Origin: Caldisericia bacterium
GTDB lineage: Bacteria; Caldisericota; Caldisericia; JAAYUI01
Assembly (NCBI GenBank): GCA_017999835.1
Contig: JAGNLA010000004.1
Span: 62,001 to 126,000 of the forward strand
Direction: 5' to 3'
Length of the DNA: 64,000 nt
Numbering within the stretch: position 1 is the first letter of the stretch; every line of letters begins with the position of its first letter. The position numbers were made by a program, and so were the translations under genes. The notes below the pieces were generated by a model. It saw only the letters and a list, made by a program, of their open reading frames with translations. It did no database searches and was not told where the DNA came from. This document shows positions 55,415 to 64,000 of this stretch, one piece after another.

Positions 55415-57628
55415 TTATTCCAGCTCTGGCAGTTCTATTTCAAAGACATAGTGGTTGCCATTGTTGGTAAGTTTTGTTTTATAAGCATTCTCAAGCACCG
55501 TAACCGGGACTGCCACCAAACCCGACCTTAAAGATACCGGCGCTTCGAGCTTTAGTTTGTTTAGCCCCTTGGGGGTAAATATTTCGCAGGTGCTCGAGCC
55601 AATTTCAAGAATCATTGATACGTTGTCTCTGGTTAGCCTGTACTTGATGTCGCTGAGTTTTTCAAGCTTGCAGTCAAGCAGCAGATGAATGAAGTTGAGC
55701 GGGAGCATAAAAACATTATTTTTCAAATGCGGCTCAGGCCTTGCCCTGACTTTGACGCCCGAGATTGTGGCAATCGACGAACCAAGGTCAAACTCACACA
55801 CTTTGGTTTCTACACCGGGATCGCGCCAGAATCTTACGAAAAATTCCATGTCAGGTTGTGATGCGTCAGACTTTATAGTTATCAATCCTTCGTTGAGCCC
55901 CATCATTGCAAGTGAAGTTACCAGACAAACACTTATCTTTGCGGAACTCCTGCCCCTCACCACGCCTGACTTGCTGGAAATAAGCATCCATGGAGACAAG
56001 GAAGAGAGAGTGAAACTTGACTGAAGATCACCTTCATTGGTAATTGTAAACTGGAAAACGGGATTCTGTTGGCCTAGTCTTGCCGACGTGTCATAGATTG
56101 TGCTATCAATCTTAAGCATGCCTGGCTTTGGCTTACCCACGTCCTGGAGCTTTACTTTTTTAGCCGCAACTGCAACCTCCCTTATACCATTCTGCCAGTT
56201 TATTTTGATTTTGCTTGAATAGATGCCATCATCCACACTTCTCATATCTGCAGACAAATTTACATCAATAGAATCATGTGCGCCTATCTCGAATTTGTCA
56301 GGCGTAACAACCAGCCAAGAATCGATGGTCTCACAAGAAACATTCAGCTTTGAGCCAGAATAATTGAATATCTGAACCTTAGAATTGCTGAATGGTTCAT
56401 CGCTTGTCATGATTCCCAAATCAAGAGAATTGGCACCGATCTGAATCTCAAATCCGGCGTTCCTGAATGCGTAGACACGCTGCGCTGTTGGAATGATCAT
56501 GTAGTCGTTTATGGCTATGGGGTCTGCTGCCAGTTGTCCCACAACCGATATATCCCAGAGGAGCTTGCCAGTCTGTCTGTCAATTGTCTGGACGCATGTC
56601 AGCGATGGGGCAATAACGCCATCTTTCCATAGCTGAGGCTTGAAATATGGAACTTCACTTTTTACTGACCAAAGCGATTTTCCATTCTTAATGTTAAAGC
56701 ACTCGAGTTTTTTACCCTGGGAACTGACGATATAACATTGCGTCGCATCAAAAGATGGTGATTGTGTTATCTCATCCTCAATATCCAGTTGTTTGATGAG
56801 ATTGCCGTTCTCGGCACTTAGAAATGTGACAGTTTTTCCATACGCCAACGAAACACATTCCCCGCGTGAGCTGACAAAATCTAAGTCGAAACCCAATTCT
56901 TTCTCCCAGAGTTTTGTTCCGTCGTTTTCGTTGATGGCAACAATTTTCTTGTTCTCGCAAATAAAAACTCTGCCGTTGTTTGCACATGGAGGGAGGGAAG
57001 AATAGGCAGAACCACATTTCCACGCGATCTGGGCTTTGCTGATATTGATTGCTATCACGCCAGCTCTTGAGTTTGATGGGTCGTAACCCCTTACCAACAG
57101 ATATTTTTCTGACAGCACCGGTTGAGACATCTTCGCCCAGCCGGTTGAGACATTAAACTCTCTTTCACCTGTTTTAATGGAATATCCGGTTATCTCCCCC
57201 AAATCCGAGGATGCAATTATGAAACCATGGATGCCGGAGATTTCCGGGACACCTGACAACTGGTTTGCCGACCTTATCTTCCACATTATCTGGCCGGTAG
57301 CGTTCTCGATGCACAGAATGTCGTAACCACCGGACACGCATACGGTTACTACGCCATTGCTGTTTACAATTGGAGATTTCAGAATAGTGGATATCTCAAC
57401 ATTCCATTGCTGAATCATCGGATTGGTGCCATAGAAAGTTGCCCAGCCAGACTTGCCAGGGTCAGTGGCAATCGCCACTGAAGCAAACTGCAAAGGCAAC
57501 AAGCACAACGCAACAAAACAAATGACAATCTTTGAAATGATATGAGTTAATCCCTCTCCTCTAACGTTGGAGAGGGATTTGTGAAAGTTGTTTGAAGATT
57601 CTCCGGTTTGATCTGATGTTGTTATCAT
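55415..57628 (-). CDS. Exported PQQ-like propeller protein with Ig-like and degenerate stalk domain
   Basis: The 737-residue protein has an unusual hydrophilic N-terminal extension of about 32 residues before the hydrophobic export segment (IISKIVICFVALCLLPLQFASVAIA). Residues about 65-390 are PQQ-like repeats (CIENATGQIMWKIRSANQLS, AINENDGTKLWEKELGFDLD). Two Ig/ASH-like units follow (about 400-600), then a weak stalk-like domain (LPLNFIHLLLDCKLE...AVPVTVLENAYKTKLT). ATG 57628 overlaps the stop of the 57625 gene as ATGA. No other start lies before the export segment. The extension contains a perfect 11-bp inverted repeat at 57549-57579. Confidence 0.78.
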   Translation of the reverse strand: MITTSDQTGESSNNFHKSLSNVRGEGLTHIISKIVICFVALCLLPLQFASVAIATDPGKSGWATFYGTNPMIQQWNVEISTILKSPIVNSNGVVTVCVSGGYDILCIENATGQIMWKIRSANQLSGVPEISGIHGFIIASSDLGEITGYSIKTGEREFNVSTGWAKMSQPVLSEKYLLVRGYDPSNSRAGVIAINISKAQIAWKCGSAYSSLPPCANNGRVFICENKKIVAINENDGTKLWEKELGFDLDFVSSRGECVSLAYGKTVTFLSAENGNLIKQLDIEDEITQSPSFDATQCYIVSSQGKKLECFNIKNGKSLWSVKSEVPYFKPQLWKDGVIAPSLTCVQTIDRQTGKLLWDISVVGQLAADPIAINDYMIIPTAQRVYAFRNAGFEIQIGANSLDLGIMTSDEPFSNSKVQIFNYSGSKLNVSCETIDSWLVVTPDKFEIGAHDSIDVNLSADMRSVDDGIYSSKIKINWQNGIREVAVAAKKVKLQDVGKPKPGMLKIDSTIYDTSARLGQQNPVFQFTITNEGDLQSSFTLSSLSPWMLISSKSGVVRGRSSAKISVCLVTSLAMMGLNEGLITIKSDASQPDMEFFVRFWRDPGVETKVCEFDLGSSIATISGVKVRARPEPHLKNNVFMLPLNFIHLLLDCKLEKLSDIKYRLTRDNVSMILEIGSSTCEIFTPKGLNKLKLEAPVSLRSGLVAVPVTVLENAYKTKLTNNGNHYVFEIELPELE
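57549..57579. repeat. Inverted repeat (11-bp arms) inside the 5' coding end
   Basis: AATCCCTCTCC (57549-57559) pairs perfectly with GGAGAGGGATT (57569-57579) around a nine-base loop. It is shaped like a REP/MITE-type dispersed repeat. It falls in the codons just before the export signal of the 55415-57628 gene. Only one copy was seen in this window. Confidence 0.75.
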
Positions 57629-59928
57629 TGTTGCTTAAAAACCGTCACATTCTCCACTTTAACCGGATAACCCTGTTGGTCGATCGTATCGCTCTTAATC
57701 GGCGAGATTTCCCATTCTTGTCCAGCGTTTACTCTTGTCCTAATCCAAAACTGGTAGGTTTTGGTTTCGACCGGCGTAAACCTGAGCATAACCTTCCTTG
57801 TCACGCCTGGTCCCCACGAAGACCATTTCACGATGGCAACTGGATGGTAAGCCCTGATCGGCTGGCCATCACGATGGTCAATGATTGCCCCTGGCAGGAA
57901 CACCTGTGACTGGGAAGGATACTGGGATCCGGTTTCTGGATCAATTTGAATCATTATACCATCTGGACATGAAATGGCAACCTCACACTCCTGCCCTTCC
58001 TTGCCATCATTTCTTACATACACGTGCAAATCGTAGGTCTGTCCAGCGTAAAGTGGGGCTGGAGACGGTATGACCTGCGTAATGACCGGCACAGGACCTT
58101 GCTCGTCAAGATAGATTGTCGGAGCAACTGTGACTGAAGAGCCCGAAACAACGTTGACTTTTACTTCACCAGTCTTTTTGCCTTCAAGCGACGCCTGAAT
58201 AACTTGCTCTCCGTAGCCAACCTGGTCAATCTTGTAATGACCGTAAGCATCGGCGGTTGCTTCCCTGTTGCCACAGTTGATCTTTGCTCCAACCATGGGT
58301 CTGTTTGAACCTTTTTCCATGACAAAGCCTTCAATGGTGCCCTGCCCTGCTGTGACCAGGAACCTGCCTGTGTACTCTGCCTCAAGACCGTCGAGGTCTT
58401 CAATGACCACTCTCCAGAAATAATCGCCTGCCGGGAACGGCCCAAGAGCAGGAGTGAGATAATCTATTATCTGGATTCCACCAAAATCACTGGTTGCAAC
58501 CGTCGCTGCACCGATCTGCACAAAGCAGCGTTTGATGCCTCTGTCGTCATTGGCCTGAACTCTCAGCTGGAACGTATCGGTTTGTGGATACGGTGGCTGT
58601 GGCATGGCTGTGATGTTTACAAAGCTTGGCGGTTGCTCTCTTCCCCAGACTCTGTACCAGATTTCATTTGAAACTTCAACCTGTGGCCAGCTCATGACGA
58701 ATTTGAGCTTGTGCCAGCCAGGAGCATCGGTTGGGAGCATGAGCGTTTCATAGAGGATAGTGTCCGATGAGATGGTCAGGAGCTGTTCGTAGCTTCTCCA
58801 TGGGTTGTTGTCAAGCATCCAGGTGCCGACTGCTTTTTGTGTGCCTTTTCCTCCAACCCTTAGTGCAAGTTTTGCTTCAAGGGCTGAACCCTGGTTGACC
58901 GTCGTGCCATCAGCTGGCTGGATGATTCTTGGCCAGACCCAGCTTTCGCCGACAACTCTGTATGAAATCATGTTTGAAGCGATCTCTGCCGGCTGGGTTA
59001 GTTTGAACTGGATATAGTGCAAACCTACGTTTGTGGTTGGAACTTCAAACTCGAAGCTGTAAGTGTTTGGCCCGGTGAGAGTCTGGTTGAAAGGAACGCT
59101 TAATATGCCGTCAACATAGAGACCGCCGACGAGATTATACGTGCCGGCTTCGGTGATTGCCACGTGAAGAGTGACCTTTGTTTTTGACGAGAGCGAGATG
59201 TTGAGGTCTGAGATGGCTGTGTCAAACTTCAATGTTATCGGTGCCTTGCTTGCGACTTTATAGGTCACTTCATCGGATGATTCCTGCGTTGGCGCGTCGA
59301 GAACGACCTTGACCTTGTGTTCACCCGGGTCTTCAGTTGGAAGATTCTGGCTGACCTTGATGACGGCAGAACCTGCAACCTGAGCGGTAAGAGTGAATGG
59401 AATTTTTTTGAAATTATCAACAAGCCAGTAGCCAGAAACTGTCTTTATTCCAACACCTTTAACCTTTATCTCGGCATTTCCTGTCAAAGTGTCACCAGGG
59501 CTGACCAAGGCACCGCTTAGTGGTGATGTGATTGTTATGTTTTTTTCAGTTCTTGCAGTGACTGTGTAGTTGGTGGCTTCGGTTTTTAGGTGGTTGGGTG
59601 AGAGGAGTTCGAAATAAACCTTGTGTGCGCCAGGATAATATGTTGGCAAAGTCGTCTCAAAAACCTCTGGCTCGGAAAGCGGAGCGTCAAGGGTTTTGTA
59701 GATGCTTGGGCCAACAATGTCATCGATGATGAAGCGACCCCAGAGAATGAATCTGCCTTCACCGTCAAAGGTGAACGTCACTTTTGCCGGAAGCCTGCCA
59801 TCAGCGTCAGCAATAGCGCCGTTTATCGGTGCGGATACGATTAATGAAGCAGTTACCTGTGCTTTTACAATTGGAGTCAGTGATAATCCTAGTACTAGAG
59901 CAATAGCCGCGATAACAAACTTTTTCAT
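57625..59928 (-). CDS. Secreted multi-repeat Ig/FN3-like protein with carboxypeptidase-regulatory-like and CARDB-like domains
   Basis: AGGAGGT ends five bases before ATG 59928; the open frame back to 60003 is rejected. The 767-residue protein has a signal peptide (MKKFVIAAIALVLGLSLTPI). At least four repeats of about 95 residues follow (ITSPLSGALVSPGDTLTGNA; IQPADGTTVNQGSALEAKLA; each with G-x-W-x-x-D-N). Next are an Ig-like unit, a carboxypeptidase-regulatory-like domain (GTIEGFVMEKGSNRPMVGAK ... ATADAYGHYKIDQVGYGEQV) and a CARDB-like C-terminus (YDLHVYVRNDGKEGQECEVA). It has a surface or adhesion-type architecture with no catalytic motif. It is coupled to the 55415-57628 gene by ATGA. Confidence 0.8.
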   Translation of the reverse strand: MKKFVIAAIALVLGLSLTPIVKAQVTASLIVSAPINGAIADADGRLPAKVTFTFDGEGRFILWGRFIIDDIVGPSIYKTLDAPLSEPEVFETTLPTYYPGAHKVYFELLSPNHLKTEATNYTVTARTEKNITITSPLSGALVSPGDTLTGNAEIKVKGVGIKTVSGYWLVDNFKKIPFTLTAQVAGSAVIKVSQNLPTEDPGEHKVKVVLDAPTQESSDEVTYKVASKAPITLKFDTAISDLNISLSSKTKVTLHVAITEAGTYNLVGGLYVDGILSVPFNQTLTGPNTYSFEFEVPTTNVGLHYIQFKLTQPAEIASNMISYRVVGESWVWPRIIQPADGTTVNQGSALEAKLALRVGGKGTQKAVGTWMLDNNPWRSYEQLLTISSDTILYETLMLPTDAPGWHKLKFVMSWPQVEVSNEIWYRVWGREQPPSFVNITAMPQPPYPQTDTFQLRVQANDDRGIKRCFVQIGAATVATSDFGGIQIIDYLTPALGPFPAGDYFWRVVIEDLDGLEAEYTGRFLVTAGQGTIEGFVMEKGSNRPMVGAKINCGNREATADAYGHYKIDQVGYGEQVIQASLEGKKTGEVKVNVVSGSSVTVAPTIYLDEQGPVPVITQVIPSPAPLYAGQTYDLHVYVRNDGKEGQECEVAISCPDGIMIQIDPETGSQYPSQSQVFLPGAIIDHRDGQPIRAYHPVAIVKWSSWGPGVTRKVMLRFTPVETKTYQFWIRTRVNAGQEWEISPIKSDTIDQQGYPVKVENVTVFKQQ

Positions 59929-60125
59929 CAATACCTCCTGGATACAAATATTCATTTTATAATGTTGGGTTACTTGAGTCAACGAGCATAAAATATTGTA
60001 CAATACTTATTTCCTGACAACATTTCATCTTGAATGATTGATTTTGTTAATAATAGACGCCTTATGAGATTAAAATACGAACAGACTTTCACCTTAATTT
60101 TCAAAATGCCTATTTACAGGACGGA

Positions 60126-60158
60126 TATAATAAAGAAAGACTAACCGGCTTTCGCCGG
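60126..60158 (+). promoter_or_regulatory. tldD promoter -10 box and 5' leader hairpin
   Basis: A consensus TATAAT lies at 60126-60131, with no good -35 box. The predicted transcript starts near 60138 and soon folds into the hairpin CCGGC-TTTC-GCCGG (60145-60158). AAGGA before ATG 60182 is the ribosome-binding site. The 59929-60125 stretch holds nothing else recognisable. Confidence 0.45.
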
Positions 60159-60181
60159 AAAACCAACAAGTAAGGACAAAA

Positions 60182-61558
60182 ATGAAGGATATACTAACAA
60201 GTCTTGCAGGAAAAAAGCGTGAATGCGATTACTTGGAAATCCGCATTGAGGACACCAGCAGACTGGGCATCCAGATCGCTGGCAAGAAGATCGACGAACT
60301 GAGCAACAACAGGCTGTTTGGCGGAGCCATCAGGGCACTGTACAAAGGTTGCTGGAGTTTTGTTTCTTTCAACTCCCTTGACGGGCTTGAAGAAAAAGTC
60401 GAGCAAGCGGTCATGCAGGCCAAAACCCTTGGCGCCATCGTTGCAGGCAAGTCCCAGCTTGCTCCTGTCAACCCAATCGTTGACGACGTAAGGGTAAAGC
60501 CGATCACTGACATCAGGTCCATTCCGCTTTCAAAAAAAATGGATCTACTTCAAAAGTACAATGAGATAATGATGACCGCTTCACCGGTTATCAAACTGAC
60601 AAGGGTGGTCTACAAAGACATCTTCTCCAAGCTCTGGTTTGTAAATTCCGAGGGCACCTACATCGAGCAGGAAAAGATGGACATGGGCTGCAACCTCATT
60701 GCCATCGCCAGCAAAGACGGCATCACACAAAATGCCTCGGCATCGACAGGCTCCACCGTTGACTGGAACAAGCTTCTGGGCATGGAAGACCAGGCCAAGC
60801 AGGCAGCCCTAAAAGCTGCAAGCCTGCTTGAGGCTGACAAGGTCAAATCAGGAGAATACACGGTCATCCTCGACCCGCACCTGACAGGAACCTTCATTCA
60901 CGAAGCTTTCGGCCATCTCTCCGAGGGCGACAATGTTTACGAAAACCCGGAACTTGCCAAAATCATGACCATGGGCAGGCAGTTTGGTGACAAGATAATC
61001 AATGTCTACGACACCGGTCTTGACGTTGGCGTCCGCGGATACCTTAAATATGACGACGAGGGCGTCCCAACCGAAAAAACCTACCTCATCCGCGAAGGTA
61101 AACTCGTGGGCAGACTCCACTCAAGAGAGACGGCCGGCAAGATGGGCGAAAGGGCAACAGGCAACGCAAGAGCCATCAATTACAAGTTCCCACCAATCCC
61201 AAGAATGCGCAATACCTGCATAGAAACCGGAAAGTCCAGCTTTGATGAACTCATCGGTTCAGTTAAAGACGGGCTGTTCTGCAAAAACGTGTTCGGAGGC
61301 CAGACAAACGGCGAGATGTTCACGTTCACCGCAGCCGAAACATATGAAATCAAAAACGGCAAGATAGGCAAGATGTACCAGGGTTCGGTGCTCCAGGGCA
61401 ACGTGTTTGACACGTTATCTAACATCGACATGGTAGGCTCGGACTTTGACCAGCCAGATTCAGTCGGAGGTTGCGGAAAAGGCGGACAGATGCCGCTTCC
61501 AACCTCTCATGGATCGCCATCAATCCGCATCAAAAAAATTGTCATTTCTGGAAAGTGA
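60182..61558 (+). CDS. tldD: TldD metalloprotease subunit
   Basis: TldD and TldE form a heteromeric metalloprotease that degrades unfolded peptides and processes modified peptides. This 458-residue protein has the zinc motif HEAFGH (His240, Glu241, His245), followed by LSEGDNVYENPELAKIMTMG. Family segments such as GVRGYLKYDDEGVPTEKTYL, LHSRETAGKMGERATGNARA and the C-terminal CGKGGQMPLPTSHGSPSIRI are intact. It is the catalytic partner of the downstream tldE, which begins eight bases after its stop. Confidence 0.95.
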   Translation: MKDILTSLAGKKRECDYLEIRIEDTSRLGIQIAGKKIDELSNNRLFGGAIRALYKGCWSFVSFNSLDGLEEKVEQAVMQAKTLGAIVAGKSQLAPVNPIVDDVRVKPITDIRSIPLSKKMDLLQKYNEIMMTASPVIKLTRVVYKDIFSKLWFVNSEGTYIEQEKMDMGCNLIAIASKDGITQNASASTGSTVDWNKLLGMEDQAKQAALKAASLLEADKVKSGEYTVILDPHLTGTFIHEAFGHLSEGDNVYENPELAKIMTMGRQFGDKIINVYDTGLDVGVRGYLKYDDEGVPTEKTYLIREGKLVGRLHSRETAGKMGERATGNARAINYKFPPIPRMRNTCIETGKSSFDELIGSVKDGLFCKNVFGGQTNGEMFTFTAAETYEIKNGKIGKMYQGSVLQGNVFDTLSNIDMVGSDFDQPDSVGGCGKGGQMPLPTSHGSPSIRIKKIVISGK

Positions 61559-61566
61559 GGCTGGCA

Positions 61567-62907
61567 ATGTTTGACAGAATTGTGAAAGAATGCAGAAGAA
61601 CGTTTGACGCCTGGGAACTTGTCAACTTCAAGACAGAAAACACATCGGTCGGCTATGAGGCAGGCAAACTAAAGGAAATCAACTCAACCGAGAGAAATGG
61701 CTACGCACTCCGCGCGGTCAAGGACGGGAAGCTCGCCTACGGCGTAACCTACAAGCCAGATGGCGCAAAAGAGCTTGTCGATGCAGTGCTTGGAAATATC
61801 CCGTACGGGTCGCCATGCGAGATCGACTTTGCCGGCAGGTCGCCGTGCAAGAGCCCAAAAATCAGGTCAAAGCAGACCCGTGAGCTTGACGTCAACAAGA
61901 TGATAGACATGGGCAAAGAACTGCTGGATCCGCTCAAACCGCTTGATAAGGACGCAACAATCGGCACTGGCGTTGGCAAAACCAACCTCAAGGTCAGAAT
62001 TAGGACGTCTTGTCATTTCGATGATACATTCGAGCGTGACGAAGTTAGTTACGGTTCCTACATTCATCTGACCAAGAACGACAATATGCTTGGTGTTGGT
62101 GATAGCTACAGTGGCATTAAACCTGAAAAGCCAGTTGAAAAAATCGTAGACAAAGTCAAAACCCAATTTGAATGGGGCAAGACGAATGTCCCAGCAAAGT
62201 CAGGCAAATACAAGGTGTTATTCTCTGCTGACGCTTTCGCAGACGCAATCTCAATCCTCCTTGCCTCATTCAGCGGACGCAACGTCTTTCGTGGCGTGTC
62301 CCCATTTGCCGGAAAACTCGGCCAATCCCTGTTTGACAAACGCATAACCCTCACAGATGATGGTCTTATGGACTTTGCACCAGAATCATCCCCGTTTGAC
62401 CACGAAGGCACACCCATGCAAACAACAAAACTGGTCAGAGACGGCAAGCTTGTCGGCTACCTGCTCGACCTTGAAGCTGCCACAAAACTTAACATGAAGC
62501 CAAACGGCAAAGCCTTCAAACGTGCCGGTTTCTATGGCGGTTACGATCTTGATCCTGTTCCTTCCATCGGACCGTCAACAATCAGGCTTGAACCTGGCAA
62601 ACTCCACACAGACGAGCTCATCGAAACCATCAGAGATGGCATCTACGTCGAAAGCCTGCTTGGCACGATGATGGGCAACGCCCTGACAGGCATGCTCTCA
62701 GGCAACATCAACCTTGGGTTTGTCGTCAAAAACGGCGAAGTAGTCGGCAGAATAAAAGACGCAATGCTCTCAATCAACCTGTTCGAGAGCTTGAAGTCTT
62801 GCCTTGTCGACCTGAGCTCTGACATGACCCGCACAGCAGGCTGGGGTGGAAAAGTTGAGCTCCCATCAGTGCTGCTTGACAATTGCACAGTAGCAGTCAA
62901 AAGCTGA
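61567..62907 (+). CDS. tldE: TldE/PmbA metalloprotease subunit
   Basis: The 446-residue partner of TldD lacks the HExxxH motif, as expected for TldE/PmbA. Family segments are VGYEAGKLKEINSTERNGYA, SADAFADAISILLASFSGRN, SSPFDHEGTPMQTTKLVRDG and LGTMMGNALTGMLSGNINLG. ATG 61567 (GTGAGG upstream) aligns with the family start; an open frame back to 61471 is overlap with tldD. A terminator follows at 62928. Confidence 0.94.
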   Translation: MFDRIVKECRRTFDAWELVNFKTENTSVGYEAGKLKEINSTERNGYALRAVKDGKLAYGVTYKPDGAKELVDAVLGNIPYGSPCEIDFAGRSPCKSPKIRSKQTRELDVNKMIDMGKELLDPLKPLDKDATIGTGVGKTNLKVRIRTSCHFDDTFERDEVSYGSYIHLTKNDNMLGVGDSYSGIKPEKPVEKIVDKVKTQFEWGKTNVPAKSGKYKVLFSADAFADAISILLASFSGRNVFRGVSPFAGKLGQSLFDKRITLTDDGLMDFAPESSPFDHEGTPMQTTKLVRDGKLVGYLLDLEAATKLNMKPNGKAFKRAGFYGGYDLDPVPSIGPSTIRLEPGKLHTDELIETIRDGIYVESLLGTMMGNALTGMLSGNINLGFVVKNGEVVGRIKDAMLSINLFESLKSCLVDLSSDMTRTAGWGGKVELPSVLLDNCTVAVKS

Positions 62908-62927
62908 TAAAAACATCAATGATCAAT

Positions 62928-62953
62928 AAAGCCCAGAGGTAACTCTGGGCTTT
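62928..62953 (+). terminator. Terminator after tldE
   Basis: An 11-bp stem AAAGCCCAGAG / CTCTGGGCTTT (62928-62938, 62943-62953) with loop GTAA is followed by T-rich sequence. The A/T ends make it usable in both directions. Confidence 0.85.
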
Positions 62954-62957
62954 ATCA

Positions 62958-62986
62958 TTTACAGACTCCCATAACTGAAGTATAAT
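62958..62986 (+). promoter_or_regulatory. Promoter of the C-terminal-edge propeller lipoprotein gene
   Basis: TTTACA (62958-62963), 17-bp spacer, consensus TATAAT (62981-62986). The predicted start near 62993 is immediately followed by AGGAGG (62994-62999), serving ATG 63004. Confidence 0.7.
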
Positions 62987-63003
62987 GCCAATTAGGAGGA
63001 TCT

Positions 63004-64000
63004 ATGAAGAGGACTTTGCTTGTTTTATGTAGTTTCATTATACTGGGTTGCATTTCTTGTGTGTCTAACAGTAAACCGACACAAAAACCAGTCAACACCG
63101 AAAAGGAAAACACAAACGCATCATCTTCAAACACTGATTCTCAATACCCAAAGACCGATGTGGTTGCATGGAAATACGGGAACATCGACAACCCAATGCA
63201 ACCTGTAATTGGCGACGGCAAATTATTTGTTGGTGAAGAAAGTGGAAATCTTCGTTGTTTTGATGCTTTCACCGGCAAGAGCCTTTGGGAGGAAAAACTA
63301 AACATTATCGGAAATCCTGTCTATTCAAACGGTAACCTGATTTTTAAGCAGATGGATGGCACACTGTTGTGTATAGAGTCGGAAACCAGAAAGAAGGTTT
63401 GGTCAACAAAGATTGCCATTGGCAGCTCTGTTTTCCCATTTGCTGAAAATGGCAGTTTTGTCATTAATAACAATAATGATCTTGTCTGTTTTGACGAAAA
63501 GACAGGTAGAAAGCTTTGGGTAAAGGCATCGGCAAAACCACTGGCAAGCTCAAATGGTCAACTGTACTATTATCATCAGGGTGAACTTTACTGTGTAAAA
63601 ATTGTGGACGGAAATCTGATATGGAAACTTGAATGCCCCGATCCCATCCGCAAAATAGTTACGTATGGTAATAAACTATTTTTTGATGACTACTCATCAA
63701 AGCTTTACTGTATTGACGACAACGGCAGGGAAACCTGGAAATCACAATTTGCCAAACAGAGTGATGATTACGGTAGCTTTGGTTTGACGTATTGCGTTGT
63801 CAACGAAACGGTTTATGCAATAGACGACAGCTACAATCTGTACTGTCTTGATGCAGGAAGCGGTAAAAAGCTTTCCTCAAGACCAATGGCAGAAAAACAC
63901 AAGTCATCTATCACTTTTTTTGATGGGTGCATATATTATTGTTACAACAACGGAATTTGTATTGAGGACATTACCGACCGTGGCAGGTCTGTCAATATAA
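63004..64000 (+). CDS. PQQ-like beta-propeller lipoprotein (partial, runs off the window)
   Basis: The frame from ATG 63004 stays open to the window end (332 codons). It begins with a lipoprotein signal (MKRTLLVLCSFIILGCISCV, lipobox Ile-Leu-Gly-Cys) and a Thr/Asn/Ser-rich linker. PQQ-like repeats follow (LRCFDAFTGKSLWEEKLNII, LVCFDEKTGRKLWVKASAKP, LYCLDAGSGKKLSSRPMAEK). Linker, first repeat and size class resemble the 52792-55212 lipoprotein, so the two are probably paralogues. It has its own promoter and an AGGAGG site. Confidence 0.9.
   Translation, partial: MKRTLLVLCSFIILGCISCVSNSKPTQKPVNTEKENTNASSSNTDSQYPKTDVVAWKYGNIDNPMQPVIGDGKLFVGEESGNLRCFDAFTGKSLWEEKLNIIGNPVYSNGNLIFKQMDGTLLCIESETRKKVWSTKIAIGSSVFPFAENGSFVINNNNDLVCFDEKTGRKLWVKASAKPLASSNGQLYYYHQGELYCVKIVDGNLIWKLECPDPIRKIVTYGNKLFFDDYSSKLYCIDDNGRETWKSQFAKQSDDYGSFGLTYCVVNETVYAIDDSYNLYCLDAGSGKKLSSRPMAEKHKSSITFFDGCIYYCYNNGICIEDITDRGRSVNI

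Overview
This is a gene-dense bacterial chromosome segment of moderate GC, with no insertion sequence, integrase, CRISPR array or rRNA visible. Three sets of genes suggest an anaerobic, sodium-cycling bacterium from a little-sampled lineage: a complete biotin-dependent Na+-translocating methylmalonyl-CoA-type decarboxylase (26151-29676), a K+-dependent-type membrane pyrophosphatase (19303-21306), and an unusually large share of exported beta-propeller proteins, some with copper-amine-oxidase-N 'stalk' domains. Propellers plus stalk domains recall Caldisericota-like and Firmicutes-like deep branches, but that placement is a guess; a marker-gene tree would be needed.

Layout. 1-7940: two large secreted propeller or glycoside-hydrolase-like proteins with stalk domains, around a DUF4388 protein. 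7957-13404 (minus): a ribosome/RNA-processing operon rpsP-khpA-ylqD-trmD-RNA methyltransferase-lepB2-rplS-lepB1-rnhB-NERD-yraN, which lacks rimM and has two signal peptidases around rplS. 13564-18791: an anchored exported protein with a -1 frame interruption in an A7 run, then two propeller proteins. 19165-22360: promoter, tRNA-Val(CAC), hppA, a divergent pfkA and a terminator, probably one transcription unit. 22471-26000: small lipoproteins, a methyltransferase, a radical SAM protein and a membrane protein, most with promoters placed directly on the start codon. 26115-29722: the Na+ decarboxylase operon. 29742-46436 (minus): an (alpha/alpha)-toroid lyase-like protein downstream of six tandem, strongly diverged paralogous secreted propeller proteins that share a C-terminal domain and tail. 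46521-48023: an iron-sulfur flavoprotein and a lipoprotein. 48063-52768: pyrG and uvrA. 52792-60003: three exported proteins, the first flanked by a duplicate of the uvrA 3' end. 60182-62907: the tldD/tldE metalloprotease pair. 63004-64000: the start of another propeller lipoprotein that runs off the window.

How the genes fit together. Two Na+/PPi energy modules (decarboxylase and pyrophosphatase, the latter next to a phosphofructokinase homologue) sit beside a large export programme: two signal peptidases, several lipoproteins, and about a dozen secreted repeat proteins that may form or decorate the cell surface.

Most notable signals: (1) the six-gene propeller array with a conserved C-terminal tail; (2) two genes, rnhB and the radical SAM gene, whose essential N-terminal motifs lie upstream of any ATG/GTG/TTG and whose only well-placed start is ATA inside an ATAG overlap with the previous stop codon; (3) an A AAA AAC slippery heptamer exactly where the 13564 gene changes frame; (4) a 93-bp duplicate of the uvrA 3' end whose differences are almost all synonymous; (5) repeated promoter-to-start spacing that predicts leaderless mRNAs. 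All assignments come from reading the sequence and remembered family features; no database search was run.
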